Below are positions 18,414-26,616 of a stretch of 64,000 nucleotides of DNA, piece by piece. Location: assembly GCA_002707785.1 (NCBI GenBank), contig PANW01000042.1:215184-279183 (forward strand). The letters run 5' to 3'. The translations under genes and the position numbers were made by a program. The stretch's first letter is position 1. The number at the start of each line of letters is the position of its first letter. A model generated the notes under the pieces. That model was not told the origin of the DNA and searched no databases. It saw only the letters and a program-made list of their open reading frames with translations. This DNA comes from Cellvibrionaceae bacterium. GTDB taxonomy: Bacteria > Pseudomonadota > Gammaproteobacteria > Pseudomonadales > Cellvibrionaceae.

Positions 18414-19460
18414 TTACACCATTTGTTCACCGCCGCCTCCCAACATGATTTCACCGGCATCGGCCATTCGTCTCGCAATAGTGAGAATCTCTTTCTGTGA
18501 ACCTTCCACTTCGGACACCTTGACAGGCCCCTTAGCTTCGAGATCATCGCGCAGCAATTCAGCAGCGCGCTTCGACATATTTTTGAAGATTTTTTCCTGT
18601 AGACCTTCATCCGCCCCTTTAAGCGCAACGATGAGAATTTCGGAAGAAACTTCGCGCAGCAACGCTTGAATACCTCGATCATCAACTTCTTTCAGATTAT
18701 CAAAGACAAACATCAAGTCTTGGATCTGGGTACCCAAATCCTCATCCACTTCTTTTATGGATTCCATGAGATCCGCTTCAATTGAGCTATCGAGATTGTT
18801 CATTATCTCTGCCGCGACTTTATAGCCACCCATGGCTTTGGTTTGCGAAGCCGCATTGCCCGAGAACTGCTTCTCTAAAATATCATTGAGTTCTTGCAGC
18901 GCTCCCGGCTGAACGGTATCTAATGATGCTACCCGCATCATGATATCCAGCCGTACTTTTTCGGTAAAAAACTGCATGATCTCCGCCGATTGATCAGAAT
19001 CCAAATAGGCAATAACAATCGCTTGGATTTGAGGGTGCTCATTGCGAATGATGTCGGCAACAGAGCGCGGCTCCATCCACTTAAGGGTATCGAGACCCGT
19101 GGTGTTACCACCCAGAAGAATACGATCGATGAGACCATTAGCCTTATCTTCACCAAGAGCAGTCACTAGCATGTTACGAATATAGCTATCAGCCCCCATT
19201 CCTAAGCCTGTCAGAGTGCGGACCTCTTCAAGGAAATCACCCAACACAACTTCGACTGTATTTTGTTCAACGTTAGCCAGCTGCGACATCGCCGTCCCCA
19301 ATCGCTGAACCTCTTTCGGACCCATGTGCTTGAGAATCTCTGCCGCATCCGCCTCGCCCATGCTCATTAGCAAAATCGCGGCCTGCTCGACCTTAGAAAT
19401 AGACAGTGGCGCTGGAGCACCACCTTGTTGCTGCGCATTTGCGCCTTCCGCATCACTCAT
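18414..19460 (-). CDS. fliG: Flagellar motor switch protein FliG
   Basis: A 348-residue FliG with the N-terminal FliF-binding domain (after a 20-residue polar head), the middle domain and the C-terminal torque domain. The middle/C-terminal linker with MLGLD-type helix is replaced by MFVFDNLKEVDDRGIQALLREV, a normal variant. The charged torque helix region includes EKIFKNMSKRAAELLRDDLEAKGPVKVSEVE. FliG forms the top of the C-ring and contacts the stators. It overlaps fliF by 8 bp, showing coupling of the two fused-ring subunits. Confidence 0.95.
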   Translation of the reverse strand: MSDAEGANAQQQGGAPAPLSISKVEQAAILLMSMGEADAAEILKHMGPKEVQRLGTAMSQLANVEQNTVEVVLGDFLEEVRTLTGLGMGADSYIRNMLVTALGEDKANGLIDRILLGGNTTGLDTLKWMEPRSVADIIRNEHPQIQAIVIAYLDSDQSAEIMQFFTEKVRLDIMMRVASLDTVQPGALQELNDILEKQFSGNAASQTKAMGGYKVAAEIMNNLDSSIEADLMESIKEVDEDLGTQIQDLMFVFDNLKEVDDRGIQALLREVSSEILIVALKGADEGLQEKIFKNMSKRAAELLRDDLEAKGPVKVSEVEGSQKEILTIARRMADAGEIMLGGGGEQMV

Positions 19461-21144
19461 CTTCGTTGACCCAACGTTTTATCACCTGCGCCACTCGGCC
19501 AGGATCTTCCGCCACCAATCCCTTGATCGCGTTCAATTGTTGTTCGTAACTTTCTTCTGGGCTCGGTAATGCCAGAGCGTCTCCGCCGGTAAGAGTAACC
19601 GTCTCATCGGAGAGACCCTCGAAACTGTCGAGCCCAGAGGACTGCAAGGCCGCCATTTCTTTGGCTTTCTCGTCTTCTTTGGCCTTGGCTCCCGTATTCG
19701 TTAAGCTCTTCAATACCGGTCGTAACAAACCCACTACTAACGCCACAATAATGAACAAACCCACCAGCTGTTTAGCCAATGACAAAAACCAAGGTTTTTC
19801 CCAGATTGGCTGCTCACCAATCACTATTTCATCGCGTTCTACGAACGGTGAATTGAGCACATTAACGCTGTCGCCACGTACGGCTGAAAAGCCTACCGCA
19901 TCGCGCACTAGAATCGCCAAGCGCTCAAGATCATTTTCGCTCCAAGGTGTGCGCACCTGAGCCCCCGTTTCTGGGTCAAGACTCACCTTGTCATCAACCA
20001 CAACCGCTACCGTCAAACGACGCACCTTACCCAACTGGTGTTTGGTATAGCTTACTGTACGGTCTAACTCAAAATTCCGTGTTGCTTGTTTACGGCTGTT
20101 TTGTGAGGGCTGTCCTGCGCCAGCAGGATTGTTAGGATTTGCGACCTCAGGCGCCTCTCCATTGGCTGGAGGCTGATTGGTTAAGGCTCCGGGTATGCCA
20201 GCCACAGCACCGTCACCAACACGCGCCTCTTCTAAGGTTTGCTCACTGCGAACCGCGGGAAGATCCGGATTGAAGATCTCTTCCGCCTGTTCGACCTCAG
20301 TGAAATCCACATCGGCGCTGACTTCCGCTTTATAACTTCCAGCCCCGACCACAGGATTCAAAATACTGTTGATCCGATTGGCGATATCATTTTCTACTTT
20401 GCGAGTGTAGTCGCGCTGGCGTCCAGCCATTAGCATTTCTTGGTCTTCCTCACCGGTAGTCAGCAAGTTGCCCTTCTGATCGACCACCGTTACATTCTCG
20501 AGAGATAATTCGGGAATACTAGAAGCGACCAGATTTGCAATGGCCTTCACTTGGGCTGGTTTAATTCCGCGCCCCGGAAATAGCTCTACGAATACCGACG
20601 CACTTGGGCGTCGAGGATCTCTTACAAAGACCGAGCGCTTGGGGATAGCCAAATGGACTCGAGCGCTGCGAACGGAGTTAATGCTGGTCACGGTGCGAGC
20701 AAGCTCACCCTCTAGACTGCGACGATAGCGTGCGCCTTCCATGAATTGACTGGTGCCCAGCGGCTGCTCTTGATCGAGCAGCTCAAAACCCACCGAGGCA
20801 TCTCCCGGCAAGCCAGCTTCCGCCAATTTCAAACGCGCGTTATGGACATCTTGGTCGGCAACCAATAAGGCTCCAGAGGCGCCATCAATTTTGAAGGTAA
20901 TGTTATTGGTTTCAAGGATTTCCACCACTTCCGCAGAATCCAATCGATCCAAGCTTCCATAGAGGGGACGATAGTCTTCACCCTGGGTCCAGAGCACCAC
21001 CGCAAAGCCTATGGCGACACTGGCGGCCAATCCAACCATCAACCCTGCCTGGCGGATCAGATTTAGACTGTTAAAGCCCTCCATCAAATCGTTGGCCGGA
21101 GTGCTATTGGGTTCCGACATCACGTCAGTTTCTGCATTAGCCAT
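19453..21144 (-). CDS. fliF: Flagellar MS-ring protein FliF
   Basis: A 563-residue FliF. Transmembrane helix 1 lies at about 33-52 and helix 2 at about 448-475. The periplasmic ring-building domains in between contain the SVxLxLxxG-type segment ending GRGIKPAQVKAIANLVASSIP and a YTKHQLGKVRRLTVAVVVD block. The cytoplasmic C-terminus (EDPGRVAQVIKRWVNED) is the FliG-binding peptide. It is the first ring to assemble, in the inner membrane. It lies 48 bp after fliE. Confidence 0.95.
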   Translation of the reverse strand: MANAETDVMSEPNSTPANDLMEGFNSLNLIRQAGLMVGLAASVAIGFAVVLWTQGEDYRPLYGSLDRLDSAEVVEILETNNITFKIDGASGALLVADQDVHNARLKLAEAGLPGDASVGFELLDQEQPLGTSQFMEGARYRRSLEGELARTVTSINSVRSARVHLAIPKRSVFVRDPRRPSASVFVELFPGRGIKPAQVKAIANLVASSIPELSLENVTVVDQKGNLLTTGEEDQEMLMAGRQRDYTRKVENDIANRINSILNPVVGAGSYKAEVSADVDFTEVEQAEEIFNPDLPAVRSEQTLEEARVGDGAVAGIPGALTNQPPANGEAPEVANPNNPAGAGQPSQNSRKQATRNFELDRTVSYTKHQLGKVRRLTVAVVVDDKVSLDPETGAQVRTPWSENDLERLAILVRDAVGFSAVRGDSVNVLNSPFVERDEIVIGEQPIWEKPWFLSLAKQLVGLFIIVALVVGLLRPVLKSLTNTGAKAKEDEKAKEMAALQSSGLDSFEGLSDETVTLTGGDALALPSPEESYEQQLNAIKGLVAEDPGRVAQVIKRWVNEDE

Positions 21145-21192
21145 CTATTGTCTCAACTCGCTGTTATATCAATCGACACAGGAAAACACGCT

Positions 21193-21570
21193 CTAAACTG
21201 GCATATTCATGACGTCACGGTACGCGTCTATCAGTTTGTTTCTCACCTGCAACATGGATTGGAAAGACACACTGGCCTTCTGTGAGGCGACCATGACATC
21301 AGTAACGTCGACATTGGGATCACCCATTTCGTAGGCTGTCGCCATACTGCTGGACGCCTTCTGTACGTCATTCACCTTATTGACGGCTTGCTCTAACATG
21401 TCGCCAAAAGACGGTACCTCTGAGGCACCTTTTACGTTTGATGCACGCCCCGGCAGCACATCTGCCACATCCTTAGCAGCTAGCCCTTCAGGGCGCTGAA
21501 AGCCCTGAGACTGAGTCTTTAACGAACGCATCTCAACCAACAAACGATTTATGTCTACTCGATCAGTCAT
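21193..21570 (-). CDS. fliE: Flagellar hook-basal body complex protein FliE
   Basis: A 125-residue FliE. The conserved C-terminal half ([35 protein letters not shown] region) is typical: a QKAxxxFxxxxxVRNKLVxAYxExMxMxV pattern. It joins the MS ring to the rod. The start at 21570 ([11 protein letters not shown]) is chosen because the upstream extension encodes a hydrophobic, cysteine-containing stretch not found in FliE, and GGAAGTGG precedes this ATG. It is the first gene of fliEFGHIJ. Confidence 0.92.
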   Translation of the reverse strand: MTDRVDINRLLVEMRSLKTQSQGFQRPEGLAAKDVADVLPGRASNVKGASEVPSFGDMLEQAVNKVNDVQKASSSMATAYEMGDPNVDVTDVMVASQKASVSFQSMLQVRNKLIDAYRDVMNMPV

Positions 21571-21667
21571 ATCCACTTCCAAGCCATATTCGCAAAATCT
21601 AGCTCTCGCCTTAGGGTGACAAAAAACTGTCGATCCTATCGCTAAGACGAGTAGTACTAGGCTCGAT

Positions 21668-21682
21668 GCACAAAACAAGCCA
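21668..21682 (-). promoter_or_regulatory. Probable sigma-54 promoter of fliE operon
   Basis: The minus strand reads TGGCTTG-TTTT-GTGC then A. The essential GG and GC keep 10-base spacing, but three consensus positions differ, so it is weaker than the other sites in this window. The position, about 100 bp before the fliE ATG, and the known RpoN dependence of fliE operons in pseudomonads support it. Confidence 0.55.
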
Positions 21683-21811
21683 AGAATTGCCGTCGGCAAG
21701 TTATTGCCGTTGCCTTCACTGGAAGCGAACAAATAGAGAGTTTACGGGAGGTAACAGTCGTGGAATGACGGCTCGGTCACGGATATTTCATCAAAACGTA
21801 ACGTCAAGGGC

Positions 21812-21839
21812 TTGACCCTCTGAGCGTAGAGGGTATAGT
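21812..21839 (+). promoter_or_regulatory. Sigma-70 promoter with operator-like inverted repeat
   Basis: TTGACC, a 16-base spacer and TATAGT form a good housekeeping promoter 74 bp before the small plus-strand gene. The spacer contains a perfect 6-bp inverted repeat (CCCTCT / AGAGGG, 21816-21833) which could bind a repressor or be incidental. Confidence 0.6.
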
Positions 21840-21912
21840 TTTCGACCAGACCAAATTATAAATCCAATAAAAAACAAAAACGCAGTAAGTATCGACACGG
21901 AGGAATTTCGAT

Positions 21913-22086
21913 ATGAGCAGTGAGGTCTCGACCCGTAAAACCACTAAAACCACTCAAGCAAAACGCGGTAAACGCGCATCTCAGGCTCAATCCAACGAGC
22001 TGGATTCGCGACGACGGCTAGAAGAACGACTGGAAGATATTCGGCTAGCACGAGAACTGAAAGAGTTTGATTTCGAATATTGCTGA
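21913..22086 (+). CDS. Small charged protein, PA3496-like
   Basis: A 57-residue protein. The first half is Lys/Arg/Thr-rich (MSSEVSTRKTTKTTQAKRGK) and the second is a charged helix containing SRRRLEERLEDIRLARELKEF. The helix recalls the short PA3496 family of gammaproteobacteria, which has an Arg-Arg-x-x-Glu-(Glu/Asp)-x-Leu-Glu pattern; the family has been called putative envelope integrity proteins, but I assign it from memory of the pattern only. The gene has an excellent GGAGGA 9 bases before ATG and its own sigma-70 promoter, and stands alone between two minus-strand operons. It is independent of flagellar regulation by promoter type. Confidence 0.75.
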   Translation: MSSEVSTRKTTKTTQAKRGKRASQAQSNELDSRRRLEERLEDIRLARELKEFDFEYC

Positions 22087-22385
22087 ATAGCACTAGCGAA
22101 AAATCGTTCAAATCTATGGATGTTTGAGTTCGTAGATTTGAGCTATTAGAGTGCGTCACGCCTTCTGGACATCGTGTTAATTAGACTCGTGTGGCCTATT
22201 CTATTAGGCCCCGCTGAGTTTGTGATGAGCTTTACCCAAGCCGCACACACCACGCGATATCATCTGCTTTACAGCATCCGCTTGGCCTCTTGAAAAGCCC
22301 AGCCTGACATCAGAATGCCAGGTCAAACCGATTGGTGCCACACTGCTGCACTGCGGATTCTCCCCAGTGATGCCTCAGAATGACC
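22087..22385. other. Intergenic region with two inverted repeats
   Basis: The 300 bases between the small gene and fleR hold two perfect inverted repeats: a 9-bp one (22108-22116 with 22133-22141, 16-base loop) and a 6-bp one (GGCCTA / TAGGCC, 22193-22210). Neither is followed by a T-tract, so they are only candidate terminators for the small gene. No further gene was found. Confidence 0.4.
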
Positions 22386-23933
22386 TCAATAAGCCGTACT
22401 CACATCTAACCCAGAGTCTTTTAAGCGGGCTATTTTATAGCGCAGAGTCCGCGCGCTAATCCCTAGACGTTCGGCAGTATTTTTCTTACTACCACGCTCT
22501 TCACGTAACGCCGACAAGATGATTTCGAACTCTCGCCGCTTGAGATCATCTCCCAGCACACCGGCATCTTCTTTCTCAGCCGACAAACCGCCCAGCGCTT
22601 GATTAACGACTGATGACGAGGCCAATTCGGATGTAGCCTGAGCGAACCCACTCGGCACAGAAAAGCCCGATGATTGACTCTCGCTGGGCATACGAGCCGC
22701 AGCCGGGGTCCCAGAAAATGCTGCCCCGCTGCCATCGGCTGCCTCCAGTAGACTAGGCTTAGCACTGTGCTGCTGCACATCAATCAAACCCAAATCTTGA
22801 GCATAGATGGTGGCACCAGCTTGGAGAATCAAAGCCCGCTGCATGACATTATCCAGTTCACGAACATTGCCCGGCCACACATATTGCTGCAGCGCCTGAC
22901 GAGCACTGTCATCCAGCCTTACGCCCTTGCGATATTGTTTTCCAGCGTGGCGAGCTAGCAGACTTTCAGCCAACGGCAATATGTCCGCAGGGCGATCTCT
23001 CAAGGGGGCCCAGTGCAAAGGTAAAACGCTCAAACGAAAATACAAATCCTCGCGAAACTTACCCTCGGCAACGTACTGACGCATATCTCGGTTTGACGTT
23101 GCGATCACCCTAACATTCAGCTTAATCGTCTTACGACCACCTAAGCGCTCCACCTCTTTCTCTTGCAACACACGCAACAGCTTGGCCTGCAACCCCATAT
23201 CCATCTCGGATATTTCATCCAGCAGTAAGGTACCGCCATCGGCCTGTTCGAATTTACCTGGCGCACTGGCATAAGCCCCAGTAAATGCCCCCTTCTCATG
23301 ACCGAACAACATCGCCTCCAGCATATTTTCTGGTATCGCTGCGCAATTGATGGCCACAAAAGGCTTGTTAACTCGAGGTGATTTAGCGTGAATGTATCTG
23401 GCTAACACCTCTTTACCGGTACCCGACTCACCAATAATCAACGCGGTTGAATCGGATTCCGCGACTCGCTGGGCCAACTGCAACAACTGCAAACTGGCAG
23501 GATCTTCAGCAATGGGCGAATCATCACCAGGAGTCGAAGACTCACTGGTATATCGAGTGACTGTTTCCACCAGAACTTCTGGCGCAAAAGGCTTCACTAA
23601 ATAGTCCACTGCGCCTTCGCGCATGGCATCCACCGAACGATCGATACTGCCATATGCGGTATTCAATATGACTGGCAAATGCGGATAGCGTGCTTTGATT
23701 TCACGCAGCAGTTGATGCCCATCCATGCCGCCCATATTGACATCAGAGACGACACACTGAATCTCCGGCTCGCTTTCTAGCTGCAATAGCGCGGCTTCAC
23801 CGCTGTCCGCAGAAAACACGTCAAAGTTTGCCAGCTGCAAGGTATCCTCGACGGCTTCTCGTAAATCCATGTCATCTTCAACGATCAAGACTTTGGCAAC
23901 ACTGGGATTCATTACCGGCATAGGCGCAGCCAT
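22386..23933 (-). CDS. fleR: Sigma-54-dependent flagellar response regulator FleR
   Basis: A 515-residue NtrC-type activator. Receiver: acidic residues ED19-20, acceptor D64 (CVVSDVNMGGMDG), K114 (YLVKPFAP). The AAA+ domain has Walker A GESGTGKE (168-175) and an intact sigma-54 contact loop GAFTGA (215-220). A Ser/Ala-rich linker (about 395-465) leads to a Fis-type helix-turn-helix (ERLGISARTLRYKI). In Pseudomonas FleR, activated by FleS, drives middle flagellar genes such as hook and rod operons. It follows fleS with a single intervening base, so both form one operon. Confidence 0.94.
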   Translation of the reverse strand: MAAPMPVMNPSVAKVLIVEDDMDLREAVEDTLQLANFDVFSADSGEAALLQLESEPEIQCVVSDVNMGGMDGHQLLREIKARYPHLPVILNTAYGSIDRSVDAMREGAVDYLVKPFAPEVLVETVTRYTSESSTPGDDSPIAEDPASLQLLQLAQRVAESDSTALIIGESGTGKEVLARYIHAKSPRVNKPFVAINCAAIPENMLEAMLFGHEKGAFTGAYASAPGKFEQADGGTLLLDEISEMDMGLQAKLLRVLQEKEVERLGGRKTIKLNVRVIATSNRDMRQYVAEGKFREDLYFRLSVLPLHWAPLRDRPADILPLAESLLARHAGKQYRKGVRLDDSARQALQQYVWPGNVRELDNVMQRALILQAGATIYAQDLGLIDVQQHSAKPSLLEAADGSGAAFSGTPAAARMPSESQSSGFSVPSGFAQATSELASSSVVNQALGGLSAEKEDAGVLGDDLKRREFEIILSALREERGSKKNTAERLGISARTLRYKIARLKDSGLDVSTAY

Positions 23934-23934
23934 A

Positions 23935-25194
23935 TCAAACTCCTACTTCACAAATGGTTGATTGGGTTAATTGTGCAAGAGGCAACTGCAACTTCGCGCA
24001 AGTACCTTGACCGACTTTGGAATCAAGCGTGAAATTTCCGCCGTGACGTTTAGCCACGCTTTCCACTACTGACAGGCCCAATCCGGTACCTTGAGATTTA
24101 GTCGTAACAAAGACATCTTTAACAGACTCCAACAAACTCAACTCGATACCAGGGCCATTATCAGAGACGGAGAAACTCATGCTGCTTTCCGCCGACAATG
24201 TTAGGTCAATATGAATTTCGGTACTTCCGGCCTGAACAGCGTTATTAACTAGGTTTAAAATGGCGCCTATTAGGGCGTCTTTGTGACAACGTAATAAATG
24301 AGTTGGACAGTGATTAAGCCACTGACACTTCACCCCATTGGGGTTCAAAAGTACCTCGACCTCCTCCTCAACGCCTTGCTGTAAATCGGCACAGGTAATG
24401 ACATCGTTGAGCGGAATATCGCCCTTCACGAACACCAGCATATCCTGAACTTGGCGCTCCATATGATTGAGACGCTTCAACAGTTTATTTGAGAATGTGC
24501 TTTGCTGCTCTTGAGACAAGGCACCGCCAGACAAGTGACCCGCGTACAACATAGCCGCCGACAAAGGCGTGCGAATCTGATGCGCCAATGCAGAAACCAT
24601 CTGCCCCAGCGCGGAAAGACGCTCATGACGACTCAATTCGCTTTGCAATCGACGAGTCTCAGTTTGATCGGTTAGCAGAATGATTTGACCATCTTCTGCC
24701 AAAGAGCGAGTGGCGATACTGATACGACGCCCGTCTTTAGTGGAGATTTCGTGTCCGTCGTCTTTTTTGGGGCAGAAGCTACGCTCGATGATTTCCATCC
24801 AACGCTCGCCTTCTATAGGCTCGCCCAACATATCTCTAGCGGCAGGATTCGCCTGACGAATAAACCCACGCGAATCGAGTACGATTACACCGCCGGGCAA
24901 AACGTTGAGCAACCCTTCCAGCTGCTCGGCAATTTTTTCCTTCTCGGCCAACTCCTGCATTCGCTGCGCAGAGACCATGTTCAGCTCTTGCGTCAAATCA
25001 GCGACACGGTTTTCCAGCAGCTCATAAGAACTGGACAGTTGCTGCGACATTTTATTGAACATGTCGAAAGCTTCACGCAACTCTTCTTTGCCACTAGGCA
25101 AAGGAATTGGATTATTAGAGACCACACCCGCTGCTACGCCAGGATGCGCTGTCACTGGGATGGAAGCTTCTCGAACCAAGGCGGCACCCGCCAT
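23935..25194 (-). CDS. fleS: Flagellar sensor histidine kinase FleS
   Basis: A 419-residue soluble kinase. A coiled-coil segment (about 40-90) precedes a PAS domain (about 90-185, LNVLPGGVIVLDSRGFIRQA), then the HisKA dimerisation domain with phospho-histidine in ALAHQIRTPLSAAM, and the ATPase with NLVNNAVQAG, VSDNGPGIE and GTGLGLSVV. No transmembrane helix is present. It phosphorylates FleR. A sigma-54 promoter lies about 80 bp upstream, consistent with activation of fleSR by FleQ. Confidence 0.94.
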   Translation of the reverse strand: MAGAALVREASIPVTAHPGVAAGVVSNNPIPLPSGKEELREAFDMFNKMSQQLSSSYELLENRVADLTQELNMVSAQRMQELAEKEKIAEQLEGLLNVLPGGVIVLDSRGFIRQANPAARDMLGEPIEGERWMEIIERSFCPKKDDGHEISTKDGRRISIATRSLAEDGQIILLTDQTETRRLQSELSRHERLSALGQMVSALAHQIRTPLSAAMLYAGHLSGGALSQEQQSTFSNKLLKRLNHMERQVQDMLVFVKGDIPLNDVITCADLQQGVEEEVEVLLNPNGVKCQWLNHCPTHLLRCHKDALIGAILNLVNNAVQAGSTEIHIDLTLSAESSMSFSVSDNGPGIELSLLESVKDVFVTTKSQGTGLGLSVVESVAKRHGGNFTLDSKVGQGTCAKLQLPLAQLTQSTICEVGV

Positions 25195-25270
25195 AATCTA
25201 CTCCTGCTGTACTGATTACGTCTCGTAAGCGTCAAAGAGTTAACGCTTTCGAACATACAACAAGAGTACT

Positions 25271-25285
25271 GCAAGCAAGGTGCCA
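25271..25285 (-). promoter_or_regulatory. Sigma-54 promoter of fleSR
   Basis: The minus strand reads TGGCACC-TTGC-TTGC then A, with correct 10-base GG-GC spacing and one mismatch to TGGCACG. It lies between the eamA stop and the fleS start, giving a leader of about 65 bases. In Pseudomonas the equivalent promoter is FleQ-activated. Confidence 0.82.
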
Positions 25286-25312
25286 AGTTACTGATACAGA
25301 AATGATCCCTCG

Positions 25313-26218
25313 TTATTGCCTAGCCGAACGACTAACCAACAGCTGCCAGAGAAAGCGAAAACTCCCCTGATAAAAACCTAACGCCAGCAGAATGCAAGCT
25401 CCCCCCATCAGTGTATTGATGCTCACCGCCTCACCCGCCAAATAGCTACCGAGAATGACCGCTATCACCGGCGTCAACAAAGGAATCAATGACACGGTGG
25501 CGATATTGAAGGATTTAAGAATCTTAAAGTAAGCAACAAACCCAAGCAGAGAGCCAATCAAAGACAAATACAGCAAGGCCCAGAAACTCTGCGGGCTAAA
25601 CTCAAGATTGAGATCCCCATCCAAGAACCACCAGCACAACAACAACCCCGGTATCGAAAACACCATCCCCCCCATGGCCTGCTCCATAGCCTCAACCTCG
25701 TGCACCGCACTCAAACGCTTCACGAGTAAGGAGCTAAAACAAAACACGCACACCGAAACAATCATCAAACCAATACCCAGCGGGCCATTTTCCCCGAGAG
25801 TTAACTGATCAGAAAACACCACCCACAAACCGAGCAATGCCAACAGCAGAGAAAGCCACCGCGATGGCGACAATTTTGGCTCACCCAACATGGGAATCGC
25901 CAACAAACCATTCACAAAAGGCGTTACGCCGAACATGATGGCTATCAATCCCGACGGAATGTACTCGCTGGCGGTATACACCAACGGCATATTCGGAAAG
26001 AGCCCGATAGCAGCTGCGGCATAAATCGGCCAATTCTCAAGTCGCATCGGAATGCGACGGCGAAGCAACACAAACATCACGCAAGCGACCGCCACTGCAA
26101 AGACGATACGCAGAGATATTGAGACCATTGGCGTCAAACTGTGGTTGCTGAATTTAATTGCGAGGGGCGTGGTTGACCATATCAACACCACGCACACATA
26201 CGCCCAAGAGGCTTGCAT
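25313..26218 (-). CDS. EamA-family (DMT superfamily) transporter
   Basis: A 301-residue inner-membrane protein with about ten hydrophobic helices in two EamA repeats (about 5-140 and 150-285). Characteristic features are WSTTPLAIKFS in the first helix and a C-terminal SLIPLLTPVIAVILGSYLAGE, the PLxxxxxxxxxGE motif of the family. Members export amino acids, metabolites or sugars, and substrate cannot be told from sequence. TTGGAG stands 7 bases before the ATG. It is inserted between fleQ and fleSR, which are adjacent in Pseudomonas, and is separated from fleQ by two terminators, so it is probably not a flagellar gene. Confidence 0.9.
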   Translation of the reverse strand: MQASWAYVCVVLIWSTTPLAIKFSNHSLTPMVSISLRIVFAVAVACVMFVLLRRRIPMRLENWPIYAAAAIGLFPNMPLVYTASEYIPSGLIAIMFGVTPFVNGLLAIPMLGEPKLSPSRWLSLLLALLGLWVVFSDQLTLGENGPLGIGLMIVSVCVFCFSSLLVKRLSAVHEVEAMEQAMGGMVFSIPGLLLCWWFLDGDLNLEFSPQSFWALLYLSLIGSLLGFVAYFKILKSFNIATVSLIPLLTPVIAVILGSYLAGEAVSINTLMGGACILLALGFYQGSFRFLWQLLVSRSARQ

Positions 26219-26265
26219 AAGTTACTCCAACTAGTACTGCCTAAAACCACCGCCCCAAAACCAAA

Positions 26266-26293
26266 AAAGCCGCAGTTTTTAGGCTGCGGCTTT
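26266..26293 (-). terminator. Hairpin terminator upstream of the EamA gene
   Basis: A perfect 10-bp stem (AAAGCCGCAG with CTGCGGCTTT, 8-base loop) is flanked on the minus-strand 3' side by a run of six T. It lies 48 bp before the transporter start and would stop transcription coming from fleQ. Stems with Ts on both sides could also act on the plus strand. Confidence 0.75.
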
Positions 26294-26504
26294 CGAAGAC
26301 TTGATAAAAACAAACTAAACCCTAATCAAATCCTCGAGCAACAGCAGCACAGACCACCCAGATTCGCGCAAACATCGCGCAATACGGGGTCGCCAGGACA
26401 CAAGCTTTAACTGTTGAACAAAGATGATTCATGTTTTTAATGTCGTTAATCAGTCGTTAAATTCGTAAATTAAGTCATACACCGGCTCGACCGGGGACTG
26501 AGCT

Positions 26505-26527
26505 GTTGCTGCATAGTCTGCAGCAAC
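26505..26527. repeat. Perfect 9-bp inverted repeat beside the fleQ terminator
   Basis: GTTGCTGCA and TGCAGCAAC around a five-base loop. It starts 3 bases from the stem of the next hairpin (26531) and has no T-tract of its own. It may reinforce termination or be a protein-binding palindrome. Confidence 0.6.
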
Positions 26528-26530
26528 GAA

Positions 26531-26557
26531 AAAGCCACCGCATAAAGCAGTGGCTTT
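26531..26557 (-). terminator. Rho-independent terminator of fleQ
   Basis: An 8-bp stem (AAAGCCAC / GTGGCTTT), extendable inward by G-C and wobble pairs, followed on the minus strand by TTTTTCGTT. It lies 60 bp beyond the fleQ stop codon. The rest of 26219-26616 holds no gene. Confidence 0.75.
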
Positions 26558-26616
26558 GGAGGGAGTCTAAAGGATAAATTTTGAAAAAACCAGACTCGTC
26601 TTTACAGAAGCAAAAA

